Program-made: the position numbers and the translations under genes
Virus record (IMG/VR): IMGVR_UViG_3300042556_001858
Coordinates: 1-64,000 of that record
Strand: one strand, 5' to 3'
Source: a virus
DNA: 64,000 nucleotides
The notes under the pieces: generated by a model
What the model was told of the DNA's origin: nothing
Databases searched by the model: none
What the model saw: the letters and a program-made list of their open reading frames with translations, nothing else
Shown: positions 46,410 through 55,746 of the stretch, piece by piece
Numbering within the stretch: the stretch's first letter is position 1
Layout of the letters: each line of letters starts with the position of its first letter

Positions 46410-47295
46410 AATATGTCCTGATAAAGCTGCAAATTTCTTGTGCGTTTGGCGGGAGATTGTCTTTAGACTTGGAGAATCCAGCAGTTCTGTCGTCTAGACC
46501 CATACTATAGACTATGGAACCAGACGCTGCCGACAATTTATGAGCTATGGTTGAGGCTACTCCATCGGAGTAATCATCGTCCAAAACTAAGCCAGAATTG
46601 CATATCAGTGAGTCAATCCAGCGATCTTCGATCACATACGGTTTTAGATTCACTTGATGATATACGGCGACCTTGCATCCTTCCAGAAGCATCATTCTAG
46701 AAGCTTCCATAGCTGCGAAACGGGTGATGGAAATAGGGAAGAGGACAAAGTCTGGATCGTCGAAATGAATATCGTTCAGGTCTTCAGTTTGGCCATAGGA
46801 CCCCCTATGCTCCGAGATATAGGTTGGGTCTCCCGACCTCATGAAGTCGGAGTATACTTTTCGATACTCAGACGGACTCATAGGAGATACAATCTTGATC
46901 CCCGGCATCCTGTGACAGAGAGAGTGATGCGAACTCCCAGCCACAGGCCCTATTGATCCCTCCATGGCGATAGCCCTGATCATAATGGGACATTTCATAT
47001 CCCAAATTTCTTTGGCCTTACAAGCGTAATTAAGGATATGCACTAGGTTGTACCAGCCGAACCCCTGATAGCGGATAGTGTAGCAAACTCTCTTGCCGCC
47101 AATGGCTAGGCCGGTAACCACACCACCATTACTGAGATCCGAAGTTGGGAGTTCCAATATGCCGACATCATCAGGAGTTTCCGGGATAGTTCCACCAATT
47201 CGACCAACTGCCAATATGTTCTGAGCGGCTATAATTCCACCACGCTCTACGAAATCGAAAAGGCATGAATTGATTACATCTTTTACTGTTTCCAT
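46396..47295 (-). CDS. Thiamine-diphosphate enzyme, E1-beta / transketolase C-terminal type
   Basis: 299 residues. ELPTSDLSNGGVVTGLAIGGKRVCYTIRYQ and MIRAIAMEGSIGPVAGSSHHSL are the E1-beta pyrimidine-domain motifs. It pairs with the following gene (E1-alpha) to form a two-carbon transferring or decarboxylating enzyme. In glycan clusters such pairs are thought to modify sugars or make unusual precursors. Confidence 0.82.
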   Translation of the reverse strand: METVKDVINSCLFDFVERGGIIAAQNILAVGRIGGTIPETPDDVGILELPTSDLSNGGVVTGLAIGGKRVCYTIRYQGFGWYNLVHILNYACKAKEIWDMKCPIMIRAIAMEGSIGPVAGSSHHSLCHRMPGIKIVSPMSPSEYRKVYSDFMRSGDPTYISEHRGSYGQTEDLNDIHFDDPDFVLFPISITRFAAMEASRMMLLEGCKVAVYHQVNLKPYVIEDRWIDSLICNSGLVLDDDYSDGVASTIAHKLSAASGSIVYSMGLDDRTAGFSKSKDNLPPNAQEICSFIRTYYEKD

Positions 47296-48107
47296 AGGTC
47301 AGCTACCTCCTGCTCAATTCTAGTCTGCTCAGACTTCGGTAAAAAGAGAAGCATGTCCTTCAGTGTGTCCCACAAGGGAGGCCCGTCCGTTCCCGCTCCT
47401 GCGTGCCATAGGTGTCTGCAGCACTCTATATCTAGGAGGCATGGCCTATCTGAATCTAAGAACTCACATAGGATTCCAGATAAGCTTTCGAACCTGTCTG
47501 ATACTGATTCATTCTTAAGGCCGAATCCTTTGGCGACATCCCACGTAGACCAGCTTCTTCTTACGCTAGTCTCTGTAAGGATTGATAGCCCGTTATTCTC
47601 GACCAAGAACATGATGTTAAGTTTGTGGGTGGCAGCATAGCCTAAAGCTGCTAGGACGTCATCCTCTTCACAAGCAGCATCTCCTAAGATACAAATCACC
47701 TTCTTGCCGGTCGCCTGAGCATATCCGCAAGCGATAGAAGCCTGAGAGCCTAGGTGGCCATTATGGCCAATCATTTTGTTCTTGATATGTAGACTTGCCG
47801 AGCCCCACATACCCTTACCGCAGCCAGTGTCTAGGCCGCACAATTCATCTCTCAGAGACGCCATCGCGGCTTCCTTATCCTCGCTGAAGGTCAAAAAGTA
47901 TGAGTGACATCTATGTTGCGGGAAAACGACATAATCCTTAACTCCTGCTTCATACAGACTGTTCTTGAGTACTACAGGAATATGCTCTGTTCCAACTGAT
48001 AGATAGATTGGAGGCCTAGCCAAACCAGACCTGAGTGCTTTAGCTACTTCTAGTTCAAAGCATCTATTCTCATAAGCCTCATGAACGATTTTTCTCATTA
48101 ACAACAT
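47283..48107 (-). CDS. Thiamine-diphosphate enzyme, E1-alpha type
   Basis: 274 residues. ATG 48107 has GAGG 6 nt upstream. GCGKGMWGSASLHIKNKMIG, then GDAACEEDDVLAALGYAATHK ending in ENNGLSI, is the GD...NN thiamine-diphosphate motif of E1-alpha. Overlaps E1-beta by 13 nt. Confidence 0.85.
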   Translation of the reverse strand: MLLMRKIVHEAYENRCFELEVAKALRSGLARPPIYLSVGTEHIPVVLKNSLYEAGVKDYVVFPQHRCHSYFLTFSEDKEAAMASLRDELCGLDTGCGKGMWGSASLHIKNKMIGHNGHLGSQASIACGYAQATGKKVICILGDAACEEDDVLAALGYAATHKLNIMFLVENNGLSILTETSVRRSWSTWDVAKGFGLKNESVSDRFESLSGILCEFLDSDRPCLLDIECCRHLWHAGAGTDGPPLWDTLKDMLLFLPKSEQTRIEQEVADLWKQ

Positions 48108-48696
48108 AAATTGCCTCAGTTTCAAGGGTCTCGAACTTCGTAGAGAGCATAGCGAAAGTGTCTCCTGATACTATGTCTCCGGGAGCACAAACTAGCGAGC
48201 CACCACTTCTAATGCCGCCAGTTAGAATCAAATAATTGCCCTTTCTTATCTGCGATCCCATATTCACCTTTTCAATCTTTACATCGCAATAATAGCCCTT
48301 GTTGTCCTCCCAAGGACATTTGATATCGACTAAATAGTCGTCCTCATCAGTATACACAGTTCCACGGTCATACTTATCATCAATCCTAACTAGGTCAGAT
48401 TTATCTACCGGGGACTCAATCTCATAAAGGTGAAGAGTACTAGATGTCATATTCATAGTGCGATGAAATACTCCCTCTCTAATCATAACCTTCTCCCCAG
48501 CAAACAACTTCTCCCCGCCAGATAAGAAGCATACTTTCGCCCCTCCCTGAAGGACGATTAGGCCAGTTTTTTTGTTGGGGTGGCAATGCAGAGAAGTCTC
48601 GGCCCATGGGTCTATAAGAAGATGCCAGATAGCTACATTGTCATTTTCGTAGGCTAGGAATTCACATCCCCAAGGTTTTCTCTTAGCGATTTTCAC
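48079..48696 (-). CDS. Double-stranded beta-helix (cupin) protein
   Basis: 205 residues. IDPWAETSLHCHPNKKTGLIVLQGG and MIREGVFHRTMN give the cupin metal ligands, at residues about 32-85; a second beta domain follows. Similar to cupins in surface polysaccharide loci, perhaps a sugar isomerase. Confidence 0.75.
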   Translation of the reverse strand: MKIAKRKPWGCEFLAYENDNVAIWHLLIDPWAETSLHCHPNKKTGLIVLQGGAKVCFLSGGEKLFAGEKVMIREGVFHRTMNMTSSTLHLYEIESPVDKSDLVRIDDKYDRGTVYTDEDDYLVDIKCPWEDNKGYYCDVKIEKVNMGSQIRKGNYLILTGGIRSGGSLVCAPGDIVSGDTFAMLSTKFETLETEAIYVVNEKNRS

Positions 48697-49238
48697 GTCT
48701 TATCCCCGTGGGCTGCGGCCATCTTCAGTCCCTCTCTCATCCATTCACCCATAAAGTCATAGTGGGGGCACGAAACTAGGTTGCCGTCAATCACTACAGG
48801 AGAGCGACTATAGGTGGCACCAGCGTTCTGAATGTCTGGTTCAATTGAGTAATATCCAGAACAGGTCCTGCCTCGAATGACATCGGCGGTAATAAGAAGC
48901 TGAGCCCCGTTACAAATAGACATAGTGGGCTTATTTCTATCGAACCAAGCCCTCACAAAACCTACTGCATTCTTCTCAAGTCTCAGTTTTTCCAGAGCCT
49001 TAACTCCTCCGGGTATAACCAATAAATCAAAGTCTTCAGTCCTATATCCACGGTGCGGCAGTAAAAGATCATCAACATGGATATCTGAAACTAAGTGAAC
49101 CCCTAAGCTACCAAATACTCTCTCCTCTCGCTTATTAGCTGCAAGCGTGACCGAATAACCAGCTTGTTGTAGGGCGTAATAAGGAAACACGGTCTCGTGG
49201 TCCTGAAATTTTTCCCAAGTAAGAATGAGTGCCTTCAT
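48693..49238 (-). CDS. DJ-1/PfpI family protein
   Basis: 181 residues. LVIPGGVKALEKLR, SICNGAQLLI (nucleophile Cys in the elbow C-N-G) and a C-terminal LVSCPHYDFMGEWM. Class I glutamine-amidotransferase-like fold; family members are deglycases, glyoxalases or proteases. Role in this operon unknown. Confidence 0.85.
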   Translation of the reverse strand: MKALILTWEKFQDHETVFPYYALQQAGYSVTLAANKREERVFGSLGVHLVSDIHVDDLLLPHRGYRTEDFDLLVIPGGVKALEKLRLEKNAVGFVRAWFDRNKPTMSICNGAQLLITADVIRGRTCSGYYSIEPDIQNAGATYSRSPVVIDGNLVSCPHYDFMGEWMREGLKMAAAHGDKT

Positions 49239-49239
49239 T

Positions 49240-50724
49240 TTAATCCTTTAGTAGCTTACGCTTCAACTTAATCTTTGTCATTTCTTTGATATTGCTCACA
49301 GCTACTTCGCCATAAGCCTCGCCCATTCTCTTTAGTACTGATTCATTCGTGAAATACCGATGGAAGAAATCATCCCTGAACCTAAGAACATCTGATGCGG
49401 ACAGGTACTTAGTGCAATCCGGCACATGATTATAGCTCAGGAAGCCAAATTCAGAGTACTCTTCTGGAACTCTTCTGCCCTCATTCTTAGCCTGAAGATA
49501 TAGCGGACTCCCCGGAAGTGCGGTAGCACAGTAAATGTTCATATTGGCGAGAGGTAGATCTACTGCAAGTTGATATGACTCCTCCATTGAATCGAAATCG
49601 TCGGTTGGAAGACCAACTATGAAATTTCCGCCAACCCCAATCCCGTGATCATCTATGCTCTTCACGATATCTCTGATATTAACTTCCTTAAATCTCCCCT
49701 TATCAATCTCCTGCCTTACCGTCTGCGAAGCAGACTCAATTCCTAGAGCTAGATGATTAACACCAGCCTTCTTCAAAGTCTCAAGGTATTGAGGCTTCGC
49801 CGTATCTACTCGACTATAGGCCCAGATATTAAACTTTAAACCTCTCTCTATGATTAACTCACATAGAGTCATGAAATGCTTGGGGCGGTATACAAACATT
49901 TCGTCAGCAATTTTGAGATTGGTCACACCTTGGCTAGACAAATATTCTAGCTGCTTTATTGTGTATTCTGGGGACCAGTAGCGAAAAATATTGAATGAGT
50001 CTGCCGTCTTAGTAAAATCTATTGATGTTCTATTAATAGAATTAATCATGCAGAAACTACACTTGCTATAACAACCTAAGCTAGTATAAATACTAGCGAA
50101 TGGGCTTGTGTTACCTTTAAAGTTGGTGTGCCAAGTACTTGTTCTATAATTATCTAGAGATGGCATCAGATCATACGCCACTCCGGGCATATCAAATTCC
50201 ATCAGGTTCTGAGGAACGATCCCCTCAGCCATATTCATCTTGATGGCGTCGTCGCGATACACAATTCCTTTTACAGAACTAAGAGCCTCAATAGAAGTAC
50301 CACGCTCAACTATATTCCTGAGGGCATAAACCCCCTCATTCATAAAGGTGATATCTATAAAATCATGCTTCTGCAATACTTCGATAGGAAGAGCGTTGAC
50401 GTGCGGACCAATGAATGCTATCTTACAAAGTCCCCTAATACACTCTGCCGCTTTGGTCGCCCCATGCATCGCAGAGGAGGAAGCATTTGGATTGCTACCA
50501 GTAGCCACGAAGAGGACCAAGTCTGGCGAGATACTTTCAACATCAGAGTAAAATTCAGCAGCAGTAGGTCTATTAACTTCCATATCGTATATGGATACAT
50601 CGCATTTACTCCTAACAGAATTAGCTAAAAGACCGGCCCATAGATTAGGCTCTTTAGCGGAGAGGTCCTTGCTTAAATCCTGATACAAATCAGCAGAACT
50701 AGGAGCGACAATTAATAGCTTCAT
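49240..50724 (-). CDS. Cobalamin-binding radical SAM enzyme
   Basis: 494 residues. An N-terminal B12-binding-like Rossmann domain (about 1-150) precedes the radical SAM barrel with CYSKCSFC (CxxxCxxC, binding the iron-sulfur cluster) and NFIVGLPTDDFDS. Such enzymes methylate or rearrange unactivated carbons of sugars, lipids or antibiotics. Here probably a sugar modification. Confidence 0.88.
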   Translation of the reverse strand: MKLLIVAPSSADLYQDLSKDLSAKEPNLWAGLLANSVRSKCDVSIYDMEVNRPTAAEFYSDVESISPDLVLFVATGSNPNASSSAMHGATKAAECIRGLCKIAFIGPHVNALPIEVLQKHDFIDITFMNEGVYALRNIVERGTSIEALSSVKGIVYRDDAIKMNMAEGIVPQNLMEFDMPGVAYDLMPSLDNYRTSTWHTNFKGNTSPFASIYTSLGCYSKCSFCMINSINRTSIDFTKTADSFNIFRYWSPEYTIKQLEYLSSQGVTNLKIADEMFVYRPKHFMTLCELIIERGLKFNIWAYSRVDTAKPQYLETLKKAGVNHLALGIESASQTVRQEIDKGRFKEVNIRDIVKSIDDHGIGVGGNFIVGLPTDDFDSMEESYQLAVDLPLANMNIYCATALPGSPLYLQAKNEGRRVPEEYSEFGFLSYNHVPDCTKYLSASDVLRFRDDFFHRYFTNESVLKRMGEAYGEVAVSNIKEMTKIKLKRKLLKD

Positions 50725-51376
50725 TTATTTTCTCAATATCTCTTTTGAGTTGTTGATCTGAATAGATATTATAGTGGGCGTGGTTCTCTTTAATCTCGCA
50801 AACTGAATCATAGATCTCAACTGGAATGTCCACTAATCTGTTTTCGCAAGCGGAAGCAAAGATCCTAGCGAACATAATATCTGCTCCGGGTCCAGATATC
50901 TGCGGAGGCATAAAATACCCAAGAGTGTCAAAAACTTCTCTAGTTAAAATGGGATAGCAGGCATATTTGTATTTGAGCGACTCTTCCCAAGGCTCCTTTA
51001 CATTCGGCCAAGGCCAAACCTCTTGTCCTCTCCCGTAGGCAATCCTATCTGGTTTATCATTCAAAAAGGACTCTATTGTGTTACTAATGACATCGTCAAA
51101 ATTCGGAGTCCTAATTTCTGCGTCATCATTTAGCCCCATGATGTAGTCGCCACATGTTTTATACGCTATAGGATTCAGTAAAGAAGAATGCCTATTTACA
51201 TTCCTCTCACGTCCGAAAGTGAAGCACCCCAATTCTTCTGCTACAGACTTGGTCTCTTGATCATCAAGATCATACCCCACCCATAGCTCTACTTTACTGG
51301 AATTTTTCTGAACACTTTCAATAGCGTTCCTGAGCAATGTAGGTCGGTTTCGACTCACAATTATAACTGAAAGCAT
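50699..51376 (-). CDS. Glycosyltransferase family 2-like
   Basis: 225 residues from ATG 51376. SVIIVSRNRPTLLRNAIES at the N-terminus, then GYDLDDQETKSVAEEL and MGLNDDAEIRTPNF (DxD-like NDD). GT-A fold. Overlaps the cupin epimerase gene by 59 nt. Confidence 0.82.
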   Translation of the reverse strand: MLSVIIVSRNRPTLLRNAIESVQKNSSKVELWVGYDLDDQETKSVAEELGCFTFGRERNVNRHSSLLNPIAYKTCGDYIMGLNDDAEIRTPNFDDVISNTIESFLNDKPDRIAYGRGQEVWPWPNVKEPWEESLKYKYACYPILTREVFDTLGYFMPPQISGPGADIMFARIFASACENRLVDIPVEIYDSVCEIKENHAHYNIYSDQQLKRDIEKINEAINCRS

Positions 51377-51842
51377 CTTTAAATTTTCTAGAGACTTCGT
51401 CTCTTTCTGAAAGGATAGCCGGTATAGGAGCCCAGTTAGCCCCAATCGTCTCGTCGTTATAGCGGACAGAATACTGACTACTTAAATCATATGGAGCGTC
51501 CCATTTGTAATGCAAGACACACTCGCTAGATAAGCACTGATGGGCGTTCAGATGCCTAGGAGGAATGAGAATGGAAATATGTTCCTCTCTATTAGCTGAC
51601 AGCAAAAACTCTTCTTTAATCCCATTGTCAATATCATAAACAACCAACTTAAAGGTGCCCCATAAACAACTTATTAACTTCCATGTATGATCATCTCCGT
51701 GGAACCCCCTTATTACTCCCAACTTGGACACTGATACTTTATCCAAGATAAAATTATTAGAATGGTAGCTACAATCAAAAATCGTGTAGAGGCTACCTCT
51801 CTCGTCAGAGAACTTAGAGTATTTCGACACTGACGCGGTCAT
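51318..51842 (-). CDS. dTDP-4-dehydrorhamnose 3,5-epimerase-like (RmlC) protein
   Basis: 174 residues. FSDERGSLYTIF, VIRGFHGDDHTWKLISCLWGTFKLVVYD and PPRHLNAHQCLS match the RmlC beta-barrel. The His of RGFHGD aligns with the RmlC active site. Probably a sugar C3/C5 epimerase in this operon. Confidence 0.82.
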   Translation of the reverse strand: MTASVSKYSKFSDERGSLYTIFDCSYHSNNFILDKVSVSKLGVIRGFHGDDHTWKLISCLWGTFKLVVYDIDNGIKEEFLLSANREEHISILIPPRHLNAHQCLSSECVLHYKWDAPYDLSSQYSVRYNDETIGANWAPIPAILSERDEVSRKFKDAFSYNCESKPTYIAQERY

Positions 51843-52722
51843 AGTCTAGTTCCTCTCTATTGGAGAAGTAATAACGACGGATCATCTCTGCAAGATCTTC
51901 TGGGAATTTAGCCTTTCCGTTAAGGTAGGCCTCTTTACTATGAGGCATGATCTTCCCACATTCTTCATAGCCTAAGCCAGCCGCTATTGCTTTTGGGTCA
52001 TTAATGAAGACCCTAGCGTCTCTTCCATAGAGCAAATTATTCCACGGGTTCCTATGGACTGGCGACCAATGAGGCTGCGACGAAGAAGGCCCATCCACCG
52101 CCTTATTGTGATGGGCTTGAATATCCTTCACTATGACCCAGTCCATTCCAACTGCTGCATTCAGAAAGGGGAAGGTGCTCTCGGTGCAATATGCCGCGAA
52201 TACATCAGGAATCACAAGCCCAAATTTATCGAAGATAGACCTATGGAAAAGTTGAGCGTGGAGATTAATAGCCATCCCCAGAGGGAGCTTAAAATCCTGA
52301 CCTTTTAATTGTACGTTATAACTATTCTGTTTGCCGCCAAATACCTCATACCCAGTATCGGTATCTGTTTGTAGAGATACCATGGAAGACTCACCGAGTC
52401 GCTCAGACATCTGCGATAGCGAAGTTTTGTCCTTAAGCTTAACTCCAGAATCAACAAAGAACTGAGCAATATGCCCATTGTCAAAGACTCTGACAGTCTT
52501 ATTAAAAGTAACATTAACGATATATCTGTCCTCGAATCGACAGATCTTCACAACATCTCCATAACGACTCTTCAGAGACGCTATACAGTCGTCAGAATTC
52601 AGACAGGAAGAAACTACAACCTGCTGAGGGTAGTCCTGCTCAAGTAGTGTATCTATACACTCACTATACCAGTCTGTCTTGTCGCCGTTAATGCCACAGG
52701 TATTATAAACGGTCAAAATCAT
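51814..52722 (-). CDS. Glycosyltransferase-like protein
   Basis: 302 residues. TDWYSECIDTLLEQDYPQQVVVSSC and FFVDSGVKLKDKTSL, with AAYCTESTFPFLNAAVG later, fit a GT-A glycosyltransferase. Overlaps neighbours on both sides. Donor and acceptor unknown. Confidence 0.7.
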   Translation of the reverse strand: MILTVYNTCGINGDKTDWYSECIDTLLEQDYPQQVVVSSCLNSDDCIASLKSRYGDVVKICRFEDRYIVNVTFNKTVRVFDNGHIAQFFVDSGVKLKDKTSLSQMSERLGESSMVSLQTDTDTGYEVFGGKQNSYNVQLKGQDFKLPLGMAINLHAQLFHRSIFDKFGLVIPDVFAAYCTESTFPFLNAAVGMDWVIVKDIQAHHNKAVDGPSSSQPHWSPVHRNPWNNLLYGRDARVFINDPKAIAAGLGYEECGKIMPHSKEAYLNGKAKFPEDLAEMIRRYYFSNREELDYDRVSVEIL

Positions 52723-53333
52723 GACTTTGTCTTTCTAAGGGCTGAAAAATAAACACCTTCATGGAATCCATCACCGGCTGGAAAGTAATACTCAGACAGG
52801 ATCTCTACTTTTAGATCTTCTAGTGAGTCTTTCACCGCCCTAACTACCTCCGGGGATTTGACTTCATCATAGTCATCTACGATATAAATGAAATCATCGG
52901 CCATAGCTGAATAGAATTTTACCAAAGCATCATACTGATCCTGATATCCGTGTGGACCATCAAAAAAGTAAGCATCAAATGGCCCAGAAACCATGACATC
53001 CCAACAACTGTTTTCTCTAATTTCTACTGTGTTATTACCTCTGACCGAGTTCATGCGGTTGTAAAACTCATCTCTCGAACTATTCGGTCCCCAATTCTGA
53101 GACCAGTCATCGACCCCGAGAGCGAAAACACAATTACCATAAAGAGCAGCCTCGAAAGTACCGCCCCTGTATAAGCCAATTTCGAGATACGAAGTGACAT
53201 CAGAACAGATAGTGTTCAGAATGTTCCTGACATATCGTCCAGTCAAATCTAGTCCAGAAGGCCTACCACCATCTGGAAGCTGAGACCAGTTCTTCTTTTT
53301 TACCGCATTATCCAAAATATTTTGAATTCTCAT
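52719..53333 (-). CDS. Class I SAM-dependent methyltransferase
   Basis: 204 residues. YLEIGLYRGGTFEAAL (motif I), VFALGVDDW, DAYFFDGPHGYQDQYDAL and FIYIVDDYDE are typical of small Rossmann methyltransferases of the CmcI/MT24 type found in surface glycan loci. Confidence 0.82.
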   Translation of the reverse strand: MRIQNILDNAVKKKNWSQLPDGGRPSGLDLTGRYVRNILNTICSDVTSYLEIGLYRGGTFEAALYGNCVFALGVDDWSQNWGPNSSRDEFYNRMNSVRGNNTVEIRENSCWDVMVSGPFDAYFFDGPHGYQDQYDALVKFYSAMADDFIYIVDDYDEVKSPEVVRAVKDSLEDLKVEILSEYYFPAGDGFHEGVYFSALRKTKS

Positions 53334-54228
53334 TCAACTGCTCCATAAAATATTGAGTTGGTCTTCTAAAATACTCTCTCACGTACTCATTGAAGAATCT
53401 AACTGAATTCTTCCCGTAATAGTCGATTTCTGCAATACTCATCTTAGAAACATCGGCCAGCCCGTCTTCCATATCACTTGGGTCAATCTGAATATAGAAT
53501 GGAAGATGATACTCATAACCAAATGGGATGTTGTCTCCGATAATGATAGGAAACCTACCGAGAAAACACGATTCAAGATACCTAGCCGAGTCTACTCCTG
53601 TTCCTCTCGGGCACAAACTAAACGTAGCAGCCTCCATGCATCCTAGCATGTAACTGTGATCCTCAGAAGAGTCAGAAGCTCCCTTCCACTTATCGGTTAG
53701 ATGGCCATAGTGCGAAAGCCCTAAGTGCTTTACGGTAGCAATCATACTCTTTCGGATACCAAGCGGATCTGGAAAGCCGGTAAAAGAGAAGGCCCTATTA
53801 TAAATCGGGATATAGGATGCCTTCTTCTTTACCAGCGACATCAGAAGCTTTGAAAAGGTAGGTCGAACAATAATGTTCTTGAGAAATGGTCGGTAGTCTT
53901 TCTTAACTCCATTAATACAAAGGATGTACTTCTTGAGCCAATCGTGTGGCACATTACGTCCAAGCCAATCTCCCTCTATATCGGCAACATGGTTAAAGAC
54001 GCCATTGTAGTACTCCGGATTGATATGCAATGAGTCAGTATCATTAAACTGGCCCATATAGAAGTATGAAGCCCTATCTGGGTCATTAGTGATTGACAAA
54101 TCTGAATAATGCAAATTCGACCTACAGAACGGAACGCAGCCTCTGTAAACTAGATCGTCATCATGGACTGGATTTCTCGCCCAAGGATATATGTATAGCT
54201 GGTTCTTAATCCATACCGGCTCTCTCAT
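53308..54228 (-). CDS. Exostosin-like glycosyltransferase (GT47)
   Basis: 306 residues. FSLCPRGTGVDSARYLESCFLGRFPIIIG is the signature of the exostosin C-terminal domain, followed by IQIDPSDMEDGLADVSKMS. Rare in bacteria outside glycan clusters. Overlaps the methyltransferase by 26 nt. Confidence 0.85.
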   Translation of the reverse strand: MREPVWIKNQLYIYPWARNPVHDDDLVYRGCVPFCRSNLHYSDLSITNDPDRASYFYMGQFNDTDSLHINPEYYNGVFNHVADIEGDWLGRNVPHDWLKKYILCINGVKKDYRPFLKNIIVRPTFSKLLMSLVKKKASYIPIYNRAFSFTGFPDPLGIRKSMIATVKHLGLSHYGHLTDKWKGASDSSEDHSYMLGCMEAATFSLCPRGTGVDSARYLESCFLGRFPIIIGDNIPFGYEYHLPFYIQIDPSDMEDGLADVSKMSIAEIDYYGKNSVRFFNEYVREYFRRPTQYFMEQLNENSKYFG

Positions 54229-54911
54229 ATTACCCCCTTTAGCTTAACAATATCGTTTTCGATCATACTCTTCGCCATCTGATAAATGGCCGCATTATCG
54301 GTGGCCCTTCTCCTCATGTGACCCTCTCTGGCGGTATCATCAAAGTCAGACTTACTAAAAGTCCAATGCATATGCTCGACCAGAACATTATCAAGATAAA
54401 CTGCCCTACCAACTCCATTAGCTACATCCATAATGTAGTTATCTGAATAGTCAACGCTAAATATAGGAGGGCACAGATATCCTAATGTCTCATACCATTT
54501 GCGATGAAAGAACCCATGAGTTCCTAGGGCTTCTCCATGATGTCCATCATTTGGATAGACATAAGCTATTTTGTCTGGTATACTATCGAACGCTGCCAGA
54601 ACCACCTTGTCCCATCCATGGGTCCTAAAAACTATATCATCGGCAGCACCCATAAGTACATCAAACTCGGCATGACTAGCACAAATATTATGGAGATCGC
54701 CATATATAGTTCCGTTTGGGATTTCGACGACCTTAATCGAGACCCCGGACCCGTCTACAAGGACTGAAGCATAATCAAGCGTCTCGCTATCGCCCTGATC
54801 AACGGCTACAACGAACTCAAGAGAAGTATTCGATGTCGTCAGAGCGGAACTGATCATCTTATAGAGGCCGAGCCTCCTTTTCCTCGTCGGGCAGAGAATG
54901 CTTATAGACAT
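54225..54911 (-). CDS. Glycosyltransferase family 2-like
   Basis: 228 residues from ATG 54911. SISILCPTRKRRLGLYKMIS, FVVAVDQGDSETLDY and VLMGAADDIVF (DxD equivalent ADD) define a GT-A fold. ATGA-type overlap with the exostosin gene. Confidence 0.8.
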   Translation of the reverse strand: MSISILCPTRKRRLGLYKMISSALTTSNTSLEFVVAVDQGDSETLDYASVLVDGSGVSIKVVEIPNGTIYGDLHNICASHAEFDVLMGAADDIVFRTHGWDKVVLAAFDSIPDKIAYVYPNDGHHGEALGTHGFFHRKWYETLGYLCPPIFSVDYSDNYIMDVANGVGRAVYLDNVLVEHMHWTFSKSDFDDTAREGHMRRRATDNAAIYQMAKSMIENDIVKLKGVI

Positions 54912-55738
54912 TCGACCTTCTCCCAAAAAGTTGAAGCGGCGTTATAGCAAGCTTCTGCGAACCCATCTGGGTCCTCATCGTACATATGCCGAGCCCCTAT
55001 TATCCCGTTTGTTAACATCTCGGGAACCCCACATACCATGGCTTCTCCCGCAGATCGGCAAAAGGGCTCATAAATCGGCGGCATATGATACCAACCACGA
55101 ACTGAGTTGTAAAGATCAACCATTTGGAAATGATCGACTTGCCCAAGAAAGCTCACGTTTTTAAGCTTCACCCTCTCTTCAAAACCCGGCCCCCATCCAG
55201 CCACTAAGAACCGCTTATCTGGATTCCGCTCTACTACATCGAAGAACTCATGAGTGCCCTTTAGGGGGTGCATGAATCCAGAGTAAAGAATACAGTCTTC
55301 TCTTTTGCCGAACCGATTGCAAAATGACCGATCAATAGGGTCAGGAACAAACTCTACATTAACAAAATAATCCCCGTAGTGCTTCCTGAAACACTCATAA
55401 TGGAACCTTGTTAGGAAGAAAGACGCCTTACAGTTCCTCCAAAGGAGAAATCTCTTGTCATTAGACAAGTACCTATTCATATCATGTTCAAGTCTTATAT
55501 GGTTGGGTTGACCATCAAGCCAGTCTACCACATTACCGATTATCTGAGAAATTGCCTCAAGATTTGATGATATGACCCAATCATATTCCTTTTGAAAAAG
55601 AGAGATATCCCCATCATAATGGAAGACAGAGATCTCATGACCTCTCTTGATACCCTCATCAACTATTAGCTGATTACTTCTCTGAGCCCCGCCAACTGTA
55701 TGATGCAGGCCGAAATCAGAAATTAGCAATATCTTCAT
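54902..55738 (-). CDS. Glycosyltransferase family 4-like
   Basis: 278 residues. GGAQRSNQLIVDEGIKRGHEIS at the N-terminus and PIYEPFCRSAGEAMVCGVPEML near the C-terminus are the GT-B, GT4 acceptor and donor motifs. Overlaps the GT2 gene by 10 nt. Confidence 0.85.
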   Translation of the reverse strand: MKILLISDFGLHHTVGGAQRSNQLIVDEGIKRGHEISVFHYDGDISLFQKEYDWVISSNLEAISQIIGNVVDWLDGQPNHIRLEHDMNRYLSNDKRFLLWRNCKASFFLTRFHYECFRKHYGDYFVNVEFVPDPIDRSFCNRFGKREDCILYSGFMHPLKGTHEFFDVVERNPDKRFLVAGWGPGFEERVKLKNVSFLGQVDHFQMVDLYNSVRGWYHMPPIYEPFCRSAGEAMVCGVPEMLTNGIIGARHMYDEDPDGFAEACYNAASTFWEKVECL

Positions 55739-55746
55739 TTAGCCAC

